Of a stretch of DNA of 64,000 nt, positions 14,484 to 25,983 are shown in pieces. The first letter of the stretch is position 1. Every line of letters begins with the position of its first letter. The notes under the pieces are model-generated. The model was not told the DNA's origin. It worked only from the letters and a program-made list of their open reading frames with translations, and made no database searches. The position numbers were made by a program, and so were the translations under genes. Source of the DNA: Panicum virgatum (Eukaryota > Streptophyta > Magnoliopsida > Poales > Poaceae); the NCBI RefSeq assembly GCF_016808335.1, contig NC_053147.1, positions 18,400,913 through 18,464,912 of the forward strand, written 5' to 3'.

Positions 14484-14812
14484 TGTCGCTGCTGAGAATG
14501 GGCGACTACTAAACTACTCGACTGCTCGTTTGTTGTGCGCTTGATCGGATATGGTCTATCACATGAAGACTCGATGATTTAGACTGGTTCGGGCCGGAAA
14601 TGCCCTACGTCCAGTATGGGGGGTGGTGTTCTTGCTCTATTGCTCTCGAGCCCGGGTGCTCAAAGTTTAGAGGGGAGCTTACAAGCCTTTCAAGCAGTAT
14701 GCTTTCTGGGAGTCGAACCTCTAGGAGTCCAACCCTTTCCTAGGGGGGGGGGGCTTTCACTTTTATAGTTCAAGGTGGGCCCCCTTGTTTACATATATCT
14801 ATCGTGGAGTCG
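14484..14812 (-). repeat. Truncated 3' LTR (LTR1) of the gypsy array
   Basis: It matches LTR3 from TGTCGCTGCTGAGAATGGGC to CATATATCTATCRTGGAGTC, then joins RT sequence abruptly. The shared GGAGTC suggests a microhomology deletion. CCAAT precedes it, matching the sequence after LTR3. Confidence 0.85.
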
Positions 14813-16572
14813 AACGGGGTGACGAAGGATGTCGCGAGCTTGTCGAATTCCTTAATCGCTATCTGGTGATAGCCCGAGTAAGCGTCTAGAAAAGATAAGA
14901 TCTCGCATCCGGAAGTGGAATCGATTATCTGATCTATTCTAGGCAAAGGAAAAGGGTCTTTGGGGCACGCCTTGTTCAGGCTGGTGTAATCAACACACAT
15001 TTTCCATTGACCATTTTTCTTCTTTACAAGGACTGGGTTAGAGAGCCAGTCGGAGTGGTAGACTTCTTTTATGAAGCCGGCAGTTAACAATTTAGCTATC
15101 TCTTCTCCTATGGCCCTACGCCTCTCGTCGTCAAAGTGGCGTAGTCGTTGCTGGACGGGCTTGGATCCCGGCAGAATGCGAAGCTCGCGCTCGGCGACCT
15201 CCCTTGGGATGCCCGGCATGTCAGACGACTTCCAGGCAAAAGTGTCCTTGTTGGCGCGGAGGAAGTCGACGAGCGCGAGTTCCTATTTGGCCGACAGCTG
15301 GGAGCCGACTCGCATCGTCTTGGACGGGTCGGCTTCGTCGACCACGACCGACTTGGTCTCCTCGGTCGAGACAAAAGTCGGTGCCTGGCTAGGCTTGCCA
15401 GGGTCAGGGCGACATTCGGTGGTGCTAGCGCGAAGCTGGCTGAGCTCCGCCGAGTTTGCGGCAGTGGTGGCGAGGTTGAAGTGCTCGCGACTGCTGATGT
15501 AGGCCTGCCCGAAGGAGCCGCTCACGGTGATGACTCCGTTCAGACCTGGCAGCTTGAGCTTGAGGTAGGTGTAGTTGGGCACCGCCATAAACTTGGCGTA
15601 GGCGGGGCGCCCGAGGATGGCGTGATACGGCCCCTTCCAATCTATCACCTCGAAAGTGAGGGTCTCGGTGCGGTAGTTGGTCCTGCTGCTGAACGTGACC
15701 GGCAGGTCGAGTTTGCCGAGCGGGTATGCTTTCATACCCGGCAGGATGCCAAAGAAGGGGAAGAGAGAGGCCCGCAGGCAGGCACGCGGGATCCCCATGG
15801 CCTCGAGAGTGTCGATGTACAGGATGTTAAGGCTGCTGCCCCAGTCCATCATTACCTTGGACAGGCGCATGTTGCTGACGACGGGGTCGACGACGAGTGG
15901 GTAACTCCCCGGTCGAGGGATACTGTCCGGGTGGTCATCCTGGTCGAAGATGATGGGCGTGGATGCCCATTTCAGCTTCCTGGGGATGGCGCTTCCGGCG
16001 TTGCAAACTTCACGAAGCCGCACCTTCTGCTGGCGCTTGGAACAGTCGTCTTCCAGGCCGCCGATGATGCGAGGCATCGGTCCACCTGGGGGAACGATTC
16101 CTCCGTCGGCTTCTCCTTGCCCTGGTCGGCGGTGGGCTGCTTGTCGCGGCCGTCGCCATCGGACTTGGCCGTCCTGCGGAGGAGGCGCTTCATCATGTCA
16201 CAATCTTTGAAATTGTGACTCACCGGATAGCCGTGGTTGGTGCACGGCTTCTCCAGGAGCTGGTCGAAGTGATTGTTTCCTGGGAGGGCGCTTGTTTTGG
16301 CGGTCGTCTGCTGCGACTTCACCGGCGGCGAGTGGCCGGCGGTTCTTCTTGTTCTTCTCACCTCGCGGCCCGCAGAGGGCCCGTCGGGGCTGTCTCGTTT
16401 TGCCTCTGCCGCGGGCTGCTCCCGCATGAAGACGGCTCCAACTGCCTCCTCGCCAGAGGCATGGTTGGTGGCGATGTCTAGGAGCTCGTGAGTGGTACGC
16501 GGCTTCTGGCACCCTAGTTTGTGAACCAGGGTCTTGCAGCTCGTTCCGCCGAGGAACGCTCCGGCGCCAAAC
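14806..16572 (-). pseudogene. Gypsy gag-protease-RT remnant (second unit)
   Basis: From the LTR2 side: a leader with primer-binding-like TTTGGCGCCGGAGCG at about 16558-16572; gag C-terminal sequence with the zinc-knuckle-like PCTNHGYPVSHNFKDC (about 16230); an aspartic protease region, VMMDWGSSLNILYIDTLEA, where the expected DGGS has W in place of the first G; GPYHAILGRPAYAKF; then reverse transcriptase with FIKEVYHSDWLSNPVLVKKK, WKMCVDYTSLNKACPKD, FPLPRIDQIID and LDAYSGYHQI. RT stops at TSFVTPF near 14813, before the YVDD motif. A TAG interrupts the frame just before ELALVDF, near 15280. It has no catalytic RT core and cannot act alone. Confidence 0.85.
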
Positions 16573-17147
16573 TGTTGCTGCTGAGAATGGGCGACTACTA
16601 AACTACTCGACTGCTCGTTTGTTATGCGCTTGATTAGATATGGTCTAGCACGTGAAGACTCGAGGATTTAGACTGGTTCGGGCCGAAAATACCCGCTGGC
16701 GTAATGGAGTAGTGTGCAGGGGAAGCTATCATTACGGCGTGGGAGGCGGTGCTCATTGACGCCCTCTCCTGTTGCGTCGTGTGGCCTGCACGGCCGGCAC
16801 TGTTCCCTTGTCAGGGGGTCATGTGGATCACATATGCGCAGCGTGAGGAGAGGAGTGGGCGTCGTGGGAGCCTGTACGGGACCAGGCTTGACTGGCACGC
16901 CCGTCGTATGGGGTGGCAGTCTTGGAGCGCATGACCCGGGTCGCTCAATACGGCGCTGACCCGGGGGGCGCTAGGTCGGGAGGCCTCCACGTGTCCCCGG
17001 AGGGCTAGCTCTTGGCCACGTTGGGTGCTGAGGAAAGGCAGTCGCCCGTACCAGTTGGTGGGCTGTGCTGCGATGAGCCCAACGGGCTGTTGGGTTGATG
17101 CTATACGAGGCGGGACCGTTAAGGACCCCAGGTTTACACCCCCATCA
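16573..17147 (-). repeat. Internal LTR (LTR2) of the gypsy array
   Basis: It starts TGTTGCTGCTGAGAATGGGC and ends TTTACACCCCCATCA, like LTR3, but lacks about 470 bp of the LTR3 middle (equivalent to about 26100-26575). No CCAAT or other 5-bp duplication flanks it, as expected for an internal LTR in an array. Confidence 0.85.
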
Positions 17148-17559
17148 GAGGCCCCCCGAGTGGCTTTGCGATTTTTGTAATCGTGAAGCCGCTGGACCTG
17201 TCTTGATGGTTCCCAGTCGGGGCGTCCCATCCGCCTGCTCGCGTGCCCAGCTTTCGGCGGGTGACAGCACTGGCGTGACGGAGGCGTACCGGTCTTGATG
17301 GCTGGTGGTCTGGTACTGCGTTATCTCGAGGCCTACCGGCACGTCCCGTCACCGCGCGCGTGGGTGCATCGGCTTCTCTCCCGCCGGGAATCGCTCCTTA
17401 TTGGTGGGGCGTACGGTGGCGGAACCCCGAGTGGCGCGACGGTCGCTCGGCGCGTTGGGCCCGGTCCTTCAGCATTGAAGAGGGGCGTGCGGTTTGATGA
17501 GGACTTTTGGTGCGCCACGTTTGACCGGTCCGTTGGGTGCCGCGTCCGTTCGTGCCCAC

Positions 17560-18490
17560 GTTTGCCTATAAATAGAGGCGATGTGGACGCTAGGTTCCAC
17601 ACAAGAAACATATCATGGAGATCTTTCTAGCAGTCCTCTTCCTCACACCCCATGCCCGTCCTCCAGAAGAGGGCGGGCACGTCCTATGTCTCTGGTGCTA
17701 GAAGAATGCTTGCGAGCGGCGGAGGATCTTCCTTAGGCATGAACACATCAACATGTTCATCCCGCCAACTGCTGTTCGGTGCCGAGGAGTACGAAAAATG
17801 CTTGCCGGAGTTTGGCAGGCCAGGCCACTGGTCTGCCAGCTCCCTCGCCAACCGGCGCGGGGGGCTCCCTGCTTTGCTGGCTGCCTTCTTGATTTCTCCT
17901 CGGTGTCGGCCCGGTGACCTGGTGGTGGTGGACCTAACCTGCCACGGGGGTTGCCCTTACCCGTCCACTTGCTGGTGCCGCTCCCCAGAGACTTAGGGTG
18001 GGTGCATCCTGCGCTGTTGGCGCGGAGCTGCGGACCTGCTGCCTCATTTTCCAGCTCCATCAGGAAGGTGGCGCAGTTTGGGACTGCGTTTTGTGGCATC
18101 GGGGGACGGTCGAGGGTTCCTCTCTCTGTTGGCAGGGTGGTCTTGCACCCAGGACGGGTCTCCGCATCTCTGTTTGGAGGCAAGCGATTATGAGTTGCGA
18201 CTGGAAGGCGAAGCGGCTGAGACAAGGAGATCTTGGCCCGTCTTCCAGTGCCCGAGGAAGATAACAGGAAGCTACACCGGCGAGTGGTTCGAGCTAACAT
18301 CAGCTCCGAAGACTCTCCTCGACGACGTCGTCTGCTTCCACCTCCGCAGGGGGTCTCTCGGCGCGGCTGGTGCCAGAGGAAGGCTAGCGAGGATGATAGA
18401 AGAACTCTTGCGACGCTCTTTGGCCATGTCCTCCGCCTTGGCACGTAGCAGCCGCTGCCTTAGCCCCCTTTTGTTGCTCCCCTAGTGGGA
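17560..18490 (+). other. Antisense transcription unit 1 in the gypsy 3' region
   Basis: On the strand opposite to pol, CCTATAAATAGAGGC (TATA at about 17567) is followed within 90 bp by ATGs and GC-rich open sequence. Plus-strand open reading runs at 17652-17996 and, in other frames, on to 18485 (for example 18078-18485). I do not recognise a domain. Tat-lineage elements such as Grande are known to carry an antisense gene between pol and the 3' LTR, and position and strand fit. Several frames are open because of GC content, so exon limits are uncertain. Confidence 0.5.
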
Positions 18491-19319
18491 GTAAATGGAT
18501 TTGATCCATTGTACCAATTGCTCTCCCGAGTCGGAGGCAGCTAGCTTTTGTTTGTTGTAATGACTTTTGGCCAATTGTCTTGAGAAGAAAATGAAATAAA
18601 GTTGCCCGGAGGCGTTTTTCATTTTGTCTGTTTATTTTACCGCACTATCTTTCATTTTTGTGCCTCAACGGTTAATGAGCTCCAATGCGATCAGTAGTGA
18701 TCGGAGGAGGTGAACCCTACCACTTGACCTAGATGGCCCCGAATGGCGGGTTCGGTGAGCTCGATAATGGGTACGCCCAATTAAGGACAATCCTAGTGAA
18801 GTCCGCCCCCATCGCGGACGATAGGGTCGACGGAGCCCCATTGGGAGCACTCCATTGCTCAACGGCCCGCATCCCAGTCAGATGCCCGAGCCGTCCGCTG
18901 GCTCGGGGGGCCTCGATGGCTCCCCCCCTAGAGGGGATTCCGTGGGATGCTAGAGGCCGGATCGGACAAGAAAGTTTGAGACGACCCGTTTGCTGCCGTG
19001 GTAGGTCAGGCTTGGGCCGCTTGGTGCTCGTCTCGGTTTTTCTTCCCTAGCTCTTTTAGTCAAGGCGGCACGGAGCCCTTAGCAGACTGGCCTTCAAACC
19101 TCGGATCGAATCGTGCGGTTAAAATTCGTTTGAGGCATCGAAACAGTTCGCCGCCTTCCCTGCAATTGGAAACGAATGGATGGCGACGGATTTAGTTGAA
19201 ACTATGGAGAACACACCCGTAAGCAGAAGTGTCGCGACTGTTGCCGCAGAGAGGGCCGCGCGTCCTGGCTCGTGCTTCGAGGCGTCGCTTCACTCAGGAA
19301 CCACCGCGGAGTGATGACG

Positions 19320-20625
19320 CGCGCCTATTTAACCCCCTGTCGCCACCTCGTCTCCGTCGACACTGCTGCCTGTCAGTTTGCAGAAGAACAGAGAGAGAGA
19401 GAGAGCGAGGCGCGAGAGGAAGAGGAAGAGAAGAGAGTGCTAACCGCCTTCGTCGTCGTTACCGTGCCCTCCAGATGGCCGGCGGCAAGTGCCCGCGTGA
19501 CGAAGAGTCTAGCGCGGCCTACCGCGGGTGTGCCGCGAGCCCTTCCGGGGGAGGTATCCTTCGGCGCCACTTTATTTCGTCTTCTTCGCATTCGATCCTG
19601 TCAGATTCTTATGGTTCCTGCATGATGATTATGGTAGGGTGGTGTCGACGGGTCCCTGCAAGTGGATAGCGGCGCGAGGTGGCTTCGGGCCGTCGGGCGC
19701 CGCCGCTGCCTCTGGCTCCTCTTCGTCGTCCGGCGCGCCCCCGGGGCGGGACGGTGTCGGGGCACCAGTGGCTCTGCTTCGTCGTCTGTTGCGCCTCCGG
19801 TGCTGGTCGACGAGGCGCCACCTGCCGCTGCCGCCGTCACGCCGGGCTCGCCTGAATCGTTTGCCACATCTTCGGAGCCCGGTCCTTCGGAAGTTCAGCC
19901 AGATGTGGTGGACCTTCCGCGCGAGTGCGACCTGGCGCATGGCCGCTTCTCGGCCGCCTCAGTCTAGGTCGAGCGCCTGCGGGAGAGCCTGCGGGTGGTC
20001 GAGGTGGCTCGCGCCGCCACGTAGGAGGAGGCGCGCGTGGCGAGGGACACCGCCACAGACGCCCAGGCCCGCGTGTTTGGTGGGTTTTGTTCTTGATCGT
20101 GCCTCTAGTACCTTGCCTTTCTTGCTTTTCATAATCTTTACCTACAGTGCTGGAGGAAGAGCTGGACGCTATTTGCCGCGAGGTGACGGACTTGCAGCGC
20201 CGCCTCGGCGAGGTGGAGGACCAACGCGAGGCCCTAGAGGAGGGCGCACTCGCCGTCTTCCGCGTGGTGGAGCCGCGTGTGCCTATGCGGGTTGACCAGC
20301 TCCATGCCCTCCCCGACATCATCCGTTCGGCGGTGAGGCTTGGGGCCCGTCGTGCTGGCCTCCGTCCAGCTTCGCACCGGGATGCACCTCAGGGGGCTCG
20401 ACCTCGGCTTTCCGGTGACTTCCAGCACGGCGGTCCGTCGGGCGACCATGCTGAACTTTGCCTGGTTCGGAAGGGTTGTTGCGGCGGAGATGGATGTCGA
20501 CGACATTCTGCAGCGCGGGGCAGGGCAGACCCTGCCCTGGATGGTCCGTAGCGGCCCGGCGGAGCGGAGGCGGAGCACGGGGCCAGCCGGTGGCCGTCTT
20601 TTTATTTTGTTTAAATATAAATGTT
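19320..20625 (+). CDS. Antisense gene (aORF) of the Tat-like gypsy element, degenerate
   Basis: A TATA-like CTATTTAACC lies at about 19325, a leader with GA repeats follows, and an ATG at 19474 opens MAGGKCPRDEESSAAYRG. A later open block (about 19662-19967) is rich in Ser, Pro and Ala. Then VERLRESLRVVEVARAAT, broken by TAG at about 20022, leads to a likely intron (GTGGGTTTTG at about 20080 to CTACAG before 20148). The next exon begins LEEELDAICREVTDLQRRLG, a coiled coil, and continues VEDQREALEEG and RVDQLHALPDIIRSAV to about 20360. Coiled-coil antisense proteins are typical of grass Tat/Grande-type elements; their function is unknown. At least one stop and frame changes suggest decay. Confidence 0.55.
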
Positions 20626-21074
20626 GGAAATGCTGGGCCCCAAGCCGTTCGTACGGCTTGGATGAACGGTCAGGGTGTTCGCCGTGTGTGCGATGCCCTA
20701 CTTTTGTTAATATTTCGTTCAATTATTTTTCTCTCGCCCCATTTTTCGTCCTCGTTTGGTTTTATCTGATTTTGATTTTCTATCTTGCACTATTTTTATT
20801 TTTCCAAAACAACTCCGCCATTCGCTTTTCTGCTTGCTCGTGAACGTTCTTTCCTTCTGCATCCTTTCTTTCGAATCAGCGTGCTGATCGTAGGCTGCGA
20901 CATGTAGCCGGGAGCTGGCCTAGAGGCATCAGTCGCTAGTCACCGTAGACCGTTACACGGATTCGATCGATCGGGTAGTTCGGGAAAAACGTTTGAGTGA
21001 GATAGAAAACACGAGACGGTAGAAAAAAGTGTGTCGTGTGACAAGGGGGAACGGTGCGCGTGCATTGCACAGTC

Positions 21075-21430
21075 CATCCCTGTGAGGCCCCCGAGCGCAT
21101 TGGCCTGAGAGTACTCAGGTCAAGGGGCTATAGAGGCAGAAAACAGCGAAAAGTAGAATGGTCAAAGACCATGGTCTGGCCCCCGAGCGCTCCGAGCCAA
21201 GTGCAGTTGGGTCGGGGTGCTGGAAACCAGAGAGCATGTGCGCTGCGAAAAGTAAAAATGCAGGTATCGGGCCCCCCGAGCGCTTCCGAGCCGGGAGTGA
21301 CCGGGTCGGGGTGCTGGAAAAAGGCTGCTGTGCTGTGCGGGGAGAAAAAATCGACAGGTGTCGGGCCCCCGAGCGCTCCGAGCCGGAAGTGGACGGGTCG
21401 AGGCGCTAGAGCGATCCGTTGTGCTCTTAC
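21075..21430 (-). repeat. Tandem repeats of about 90 bp in the gypsy 3' region
   Basis: Four diverged units start with GCCCCCGAGCGC at about 21080, 21180, 21275 and 21365. The last three share GGGTCGGGGTGCTGGAAA-like blocks and runs of A. Such repeats between integrase and the antisense gene are common in this lineage. They are non-coding. Confidence 0.75.
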
Positions 21431-21663
21431 GAGAAAAAACGACGCAACTGCTCTATGTTCCAGGTGTTGGTTAGAGTGTTACCGTCGGAGTCTTTTAGTC
21501 TGTAGGTGCCTGGGCGTATGACCTCTGCGAGAGCTTGTGCTTGTCCTTCATCGACAAGACTCATCGCAAGACCAGATCTCCGACCTACAGCGTCCTCTCT
21601 CGTATTCTCCTTTTGTGGTACCTGCGCAAAGTTTGTTGGTAAAGGGCCGGTCGGTTCGGTGTC

Positions 21664-23176
21664 TGTAGCGAAAATGGCCTCTCAGGCCATATTTCAATAT
21701 AATGTTTTGGCGATTGATGACACACACAATACTTGGACTAATATGATTGTTAAGATGAACATTCCCAGACTTTTAGATTCAAGTGATGACAAAGAGAAGA
21801 TAGACGTATCTAGGCCCGAAGGGCCGCCCCTACGGGGGTTCCTACCGATTAGCGGACGGGGGTCGAGGGGGAGCCGCCCCTCGCGGGTCTTAGGGCAGCG
21901 CCCTGAAAGCTCTTCGGTCCAAGGGACAAGAATTGAAGAGACCGTGAAGAAATCCAAGTCGAAAAGATCAAAACAGAGACAATTTACTATCACCGGTTGA
22001 ACCGACGATAGAGAAATTGTATTCACCGGTGCAACAGACTCAAAGAAGGCAAAATCAGCAGAGTACGCCGGTTGAACCGACGTTAGTTTCTGAAGCGTCA
22101 GTGCAGTTGTCCAGAGACTCCATTTTTGGGGGGTTTCTGAGATTACATGCACCGGTTGAACCGACATCAGTTTTGAGAGCGTCGGTCGATTGAAGATTAC
22201 ATACACCGGTTGAACCGATGTTAGTTTTGAGAGCGCCGGTCGATTGATCAAAGTAGCCGTTGGAGCAGTAACGGCTAGTTGCTGGGAAAATACACTCACC
22301 GGTTAAACCGGTGATGACAAAAACTAGAGCGTCGGTTTAACCGGCGTTAAGGGATTTCGTCAGCCTTTTTCCCAACGGCTAGTTTGGAGGGTTGGGCTAT
22401 ATATATGCCATCCCACGGCTCATTTGAGAGTGCTGGAGACCAAGAAAATATACAAGAGCCAAAGATCATCTCCAACCACCATAGAACTTCATTATACATC
22501 ATATAGGCTTAAGCACACTTGTGAGAGTGCTTAGTGCTTGTAATAGGGATTAGTTCTTGCGAGAGCTCCCTTGAGAGAAGTCTTGCTGAGGCAAGCAATC
22601 CTTGTGATCCATCGTGTGACCCTCCGACTTGGTGTGGAGTGGCAACGACACTTTGTGCGGGGGAAGAGGAGACCCCCTCCTTGGTGGAGAAGCTCCGTAG
22701 TGGATTTTGGCCGGGTGACCGAGAGAGACGGTGGCGGTGCACGAGACTCGGTGTCTTGTGGGCACTTGCCTTTGCTTGCCGGCATCGCCTTGGTGGCGTA
22801 GTGCAAGACGGTGATCGGAAGAGCCTCGGTGTCCCGTGGACGTAGGCGTTTGTGCCGAATCACGTTACATGACCGTGTCTACTCGGGAGTTTGCATCCCT
22901 CTTGCACTTACATCTTTACTTACAATATTATGTTTCCGCATTTACTCTATCTTGCATGCCTTTACTTTCCTAGTTAATTTATTTCGGATTGGCTATAGGT
23001 TGCAAGTATTTTGGGGTAAGTAGAGAGTAGCAAAGATAAACCTTAGTCATAACTAGCATATATAGGACGTGTTAGGTTTATCTTATGCAAGTAGATTAAG
23101 CCCTAGGTTAAAAAGCGATTAACGACCCTATTCACCCCCTCCCCCTCTAGGGTCGGACACCCCGGTGATCCTTACA
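21664..23176 (+). mobile_element. Ty1/copia solo LTR (SIRE-like)
   Basis: It begins TGTAGCGAAAATGGCC and ends GGTGATCCTTACA, bounded by the 5-bp target duplication GTGTC (21659-21663 and 23177-23181). The gypsy integrase reading continues across the gap. No primer-binding site or internal domain is present, so it is a solo LTR left by LTR-LTR recombination. It holds a TATA-like TATATATATG at about 22398, a leader-like segment, and the CTATTCACCCCC...TCTAGGG block seen at the end of SIRE-type LTRs. Confidence 0.9.
21985..22355 (+). repeat. Clustered ACCGGTTGAACCGACG repeats in the solo LTR
   Basis: At least six copies or variants of ACCGGTTGAACCGACG occur upstream of the TATA-like sequence, several followed by TTAGTTTTGAGAGCGYCGGT. 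Position and arrangement resemble reiterated enhancer-like motifs in the U3 part of the LTR. The role is inferred. Confidence 0.65.
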
Positions 23177-25983
23177 GTGTCACCAACCAGGCTTCCTCTA
23201 GGAGTTCCACGGCGTCCCTTTGGGCCTCGGCTGCTGTTTTTGAATAAAATGTTTTGACTCTCGGCGCGCCGTAGTCCAGGTCAGAAGGGAGCACAGCCTC
23301 GGAACCATATGTCAGAAAGAAGGGGGTTAGCCCCGTCGAACGGTTAGGCGTGGTGCGCAAGCTCCAGAGCATTGCCGGCAGTTCGTCCACCCAACGACCC
23401 GCGAATTTTTTGAGCTGGTAAAAAATTCGCGGTTTGAGCCCTTGGAGGATTAAGCCGTTGGCTCTCTCTACTTGCCCGTTTGTGCGCGGGTGTCCGACCG
23501 ATGCCCAATCGATCCGGATCCCTTATCCTTCCGCGAAATCTTGGAAGTATTGTCCCGTGAAGTTGGTTCTGTTGTCGGTGATGATGGAATTGGGCACGCC
23601 AAACCTATAGATGATGTCCAAGAAGAACTTGACGACCTCCTTGGAATCGATGGTAGTGATCGGTTTTGCCTCTATCCATTTGGTGAACTTCTCGATTGCG
23701 ACAAGTAGGTGGGTGAACCCTCCTAGTGCCTTTCGCAGTGGCCCGACCATGTCCAGACCCCACACGGGAAATGGCCACATTATGGGAATGGTTTGTAGGG
23801 CTTGGGCTGGCAGGTGGGTTTGTTTTGCATAGAACTGGCAGCCCTTGCATGCACGGACAATTTCCTCCGCGTTGCGTAGGGCCGTAGGCCAGTAGAAACC
23901 TTGTCGGAAGGCTTTTCTGACGAGGGAGCGTGGTACAGTGTGGTGTCCACAGATCCCAGCGTGTAGTTCAAGAAGAAGTTCCTTGCCCTGGGCAATGTGG
24001 ATGCACTTCATGAGAATGCCAGTTTTTGAGGGGGTGCGTTTGTAGAGCTCGCCGTCGATCACGGCGAACGTTTTGTCTTGTCGGGCAATCGGGCGAGCTG
24101 CATTGCGATCCTCAGGGAGGACTTCCTGGAGGAGGTAAGCCAGTAGGTCGGTTCTCCAGTCCGTGTTGTCTGCTTGGCCTGGGTCAGACTGACCGATGGC
24201 CAGGCATTGCGGGCCCCCGGGTGCTTGGTCGGGGGCAGGGCTGGTGGGTGCATGCTCTGTTTTTTCCGCATGCTCTGTTTTCTTTGCTGGGATCTTGTCC
24301 GCGACTGGCGGCTTCTCTCGCGCTGATGGCATGTTCAAGTCGTTGATGAAAACACCACTGGGCACCGATTGGCGTTCGGCGGCCATCTTTGCTAGAGCAT
24401 CCGCGTCGGGATTTTGTTTTCGCGGGATGTGATGAAGCTCCAAACCCCGGAACTTCCCTTCCAGCTTTCTATCTTCTTGGCAGTACGCGTCCATGAGGGG
24501 ACTCTCGCAGTTGGAGTTCTTCATGACCTGATCGACTACCAGCTTCGAGTCGCCGTAGACATAGAGACGGGTCGCTCCGATCAATGGCTATACGAAGGCC
24601 GCTGATTAGCGCCTCATACTCGGCGACGTTGATGGACGCGGGGAAATGGAGGCGGCCTGCGTACTGGAACTTGCCTCCCTCCGGGGAGATCAAGACGACT
24701 CCGGCCCCCACGCCAGGTCCCATGACCGACCCATCGAAATAAAGGGTTCAGTACTCATGGGAGATTTCTGGGGTCGGGGCTTGGACCTCTGTCCACTCGG
24801 CGATGAAGTCGGCCAGGGCCTGTGACTTTATCGCCGTGCGGGGCACGAACTTGATGTCATAGCCCATCAGCTCGACCGCCCACTTGGAGATCCGCCCCAC
24901 GGCGTCGCGGTTGCGGACCACCTCGCCGAGTGGGAATGAGGTGACGACTGACACCTCATGCTCGGTGAAGTAGTGTTGCAACTTCTTGGTTGCCATGATG
25001 ACGACGTAGATGAGTTTTTGCGTCTGCGGGTACCATGATTTGGTGTTGGTCAGTACCTCCCTGACGAAGTACACAGGTCGTTGGACTTTGAGGGCGTGTC
25101 CTGGCTCTTCCCTTTCTACCACTAAGGCGGCGCTGACCACATGGTTGGTGGCGGCTAGGTAGAGCAGAAGGGGTTCTCAAGGGTCCGGCGCGACGAGCAC
25201 CGGATCAGAGGATAAGAGGGCCTTTAGGCGGTCGAGGGCCCCCTGTGCCTCCTCTGTCCAGACAAAGGCGTCAGACTTCTTGAGGAGTTTGTACAGTGGC
25301 AATCCTCGTTCGCCCAGTCAGGCGATGAACCGGCTGAGGGCTGCTAGGCACCCGGTCAACCTCTGGACACCCTTGACACCACGGATTGGACCCATGTGGG
25401 TTATGGCCGCGATTTTGTCGCAGTTGGCCTCGATGCCACGCTTGGACACTTCTCGGGGTTCAACTTGATGTTAAACCTCTTGAGGTTAGCGAATGTGGCG
25501 CTCAGGGTAGCGACCAAGTCGTCCGCGCGGGGCGTCTTGGCGACAATGTCATCGACGTAGACCACGACCGTTGCTCGAGGTGGATCCGCTCGGTCGGGGT
25601 CGGTCGGCGGATTAATCTGGTCGGAGAAGCAGGCCTGCATGCAACGCTGGTATGTTGCGCCTGCGTTCTTAAGCTCGAAGTGATTGTTTCCTGGAAGGGC
25701 GCTTGTCTTGGCGGTCGGCCACCGCGACTTCACCGGCGGCGGGTGGCCGGCGGTTCTTCTTGTTCTTCTCCCATTGCGGCCCGCGGAGGGCCCGTTGGGG
25801 CTGTCTCGTTTTCCCTCTATCGCGGGCTGCTCCCGCATAAAGACGGCTCCAACCGCCTCCTCACCGGATGCATGGTTGGTGGCGATGTCCAGAAGCTCGT
25901 GAGTGGTACGCGGCTTCTGGCACCCTAGTTTGTGAACCAGGGTCTTGCAGCTCGTTCTGCCGAGGAACGCTCCGGCGCCAAAC

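Larger units (their letters stand above)
21500..25838 (-). pseudogene. Gypsy gag stub-RT-RNase H-integrase remnant (first unit), split by a solo LTR
   Basis: At the high-coordinate end a gag stub (REQPAIEGKRDSPNGPSAG...ALPGNNHF) jumps to RT with LKNAGATYQRCMQACFSDQ and the catalytic VVVYVDDIVAKT, so gag, protease and RT N-half are deleted. RNase H (SKWAVELMGYDIKFVPR), a second RNase H (LYFDGSVMGPGVGAGVVL) and integrase follow: zinc finger HAGICGHH...CKGCQF, GLDMVGPL, and TDNRTNF in which the usual G is R. The integrase C-terminus reads to 23182, then resumes after the solo LTR at 21663 as YQQTLRRYHKRRIRERTL with two in-frame stops. A stop near 23520 and a frameshift near 24580 also occur. Confidence 0.85.

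Noticed and set aside
15148..16218. 356-codon plus-strand ORF
   Set aside because: It is the reverse of gypsy gag-protease coding sequence, with no recognisable domain of its own.
21664..23176. The solo LTR as a complete retroelement or host promoter-gene unit
   Set aside because: There is no primer-binding site, interior or second LTR. GTGTC on both sides and continuous integrase coding around it show a solo LTR.
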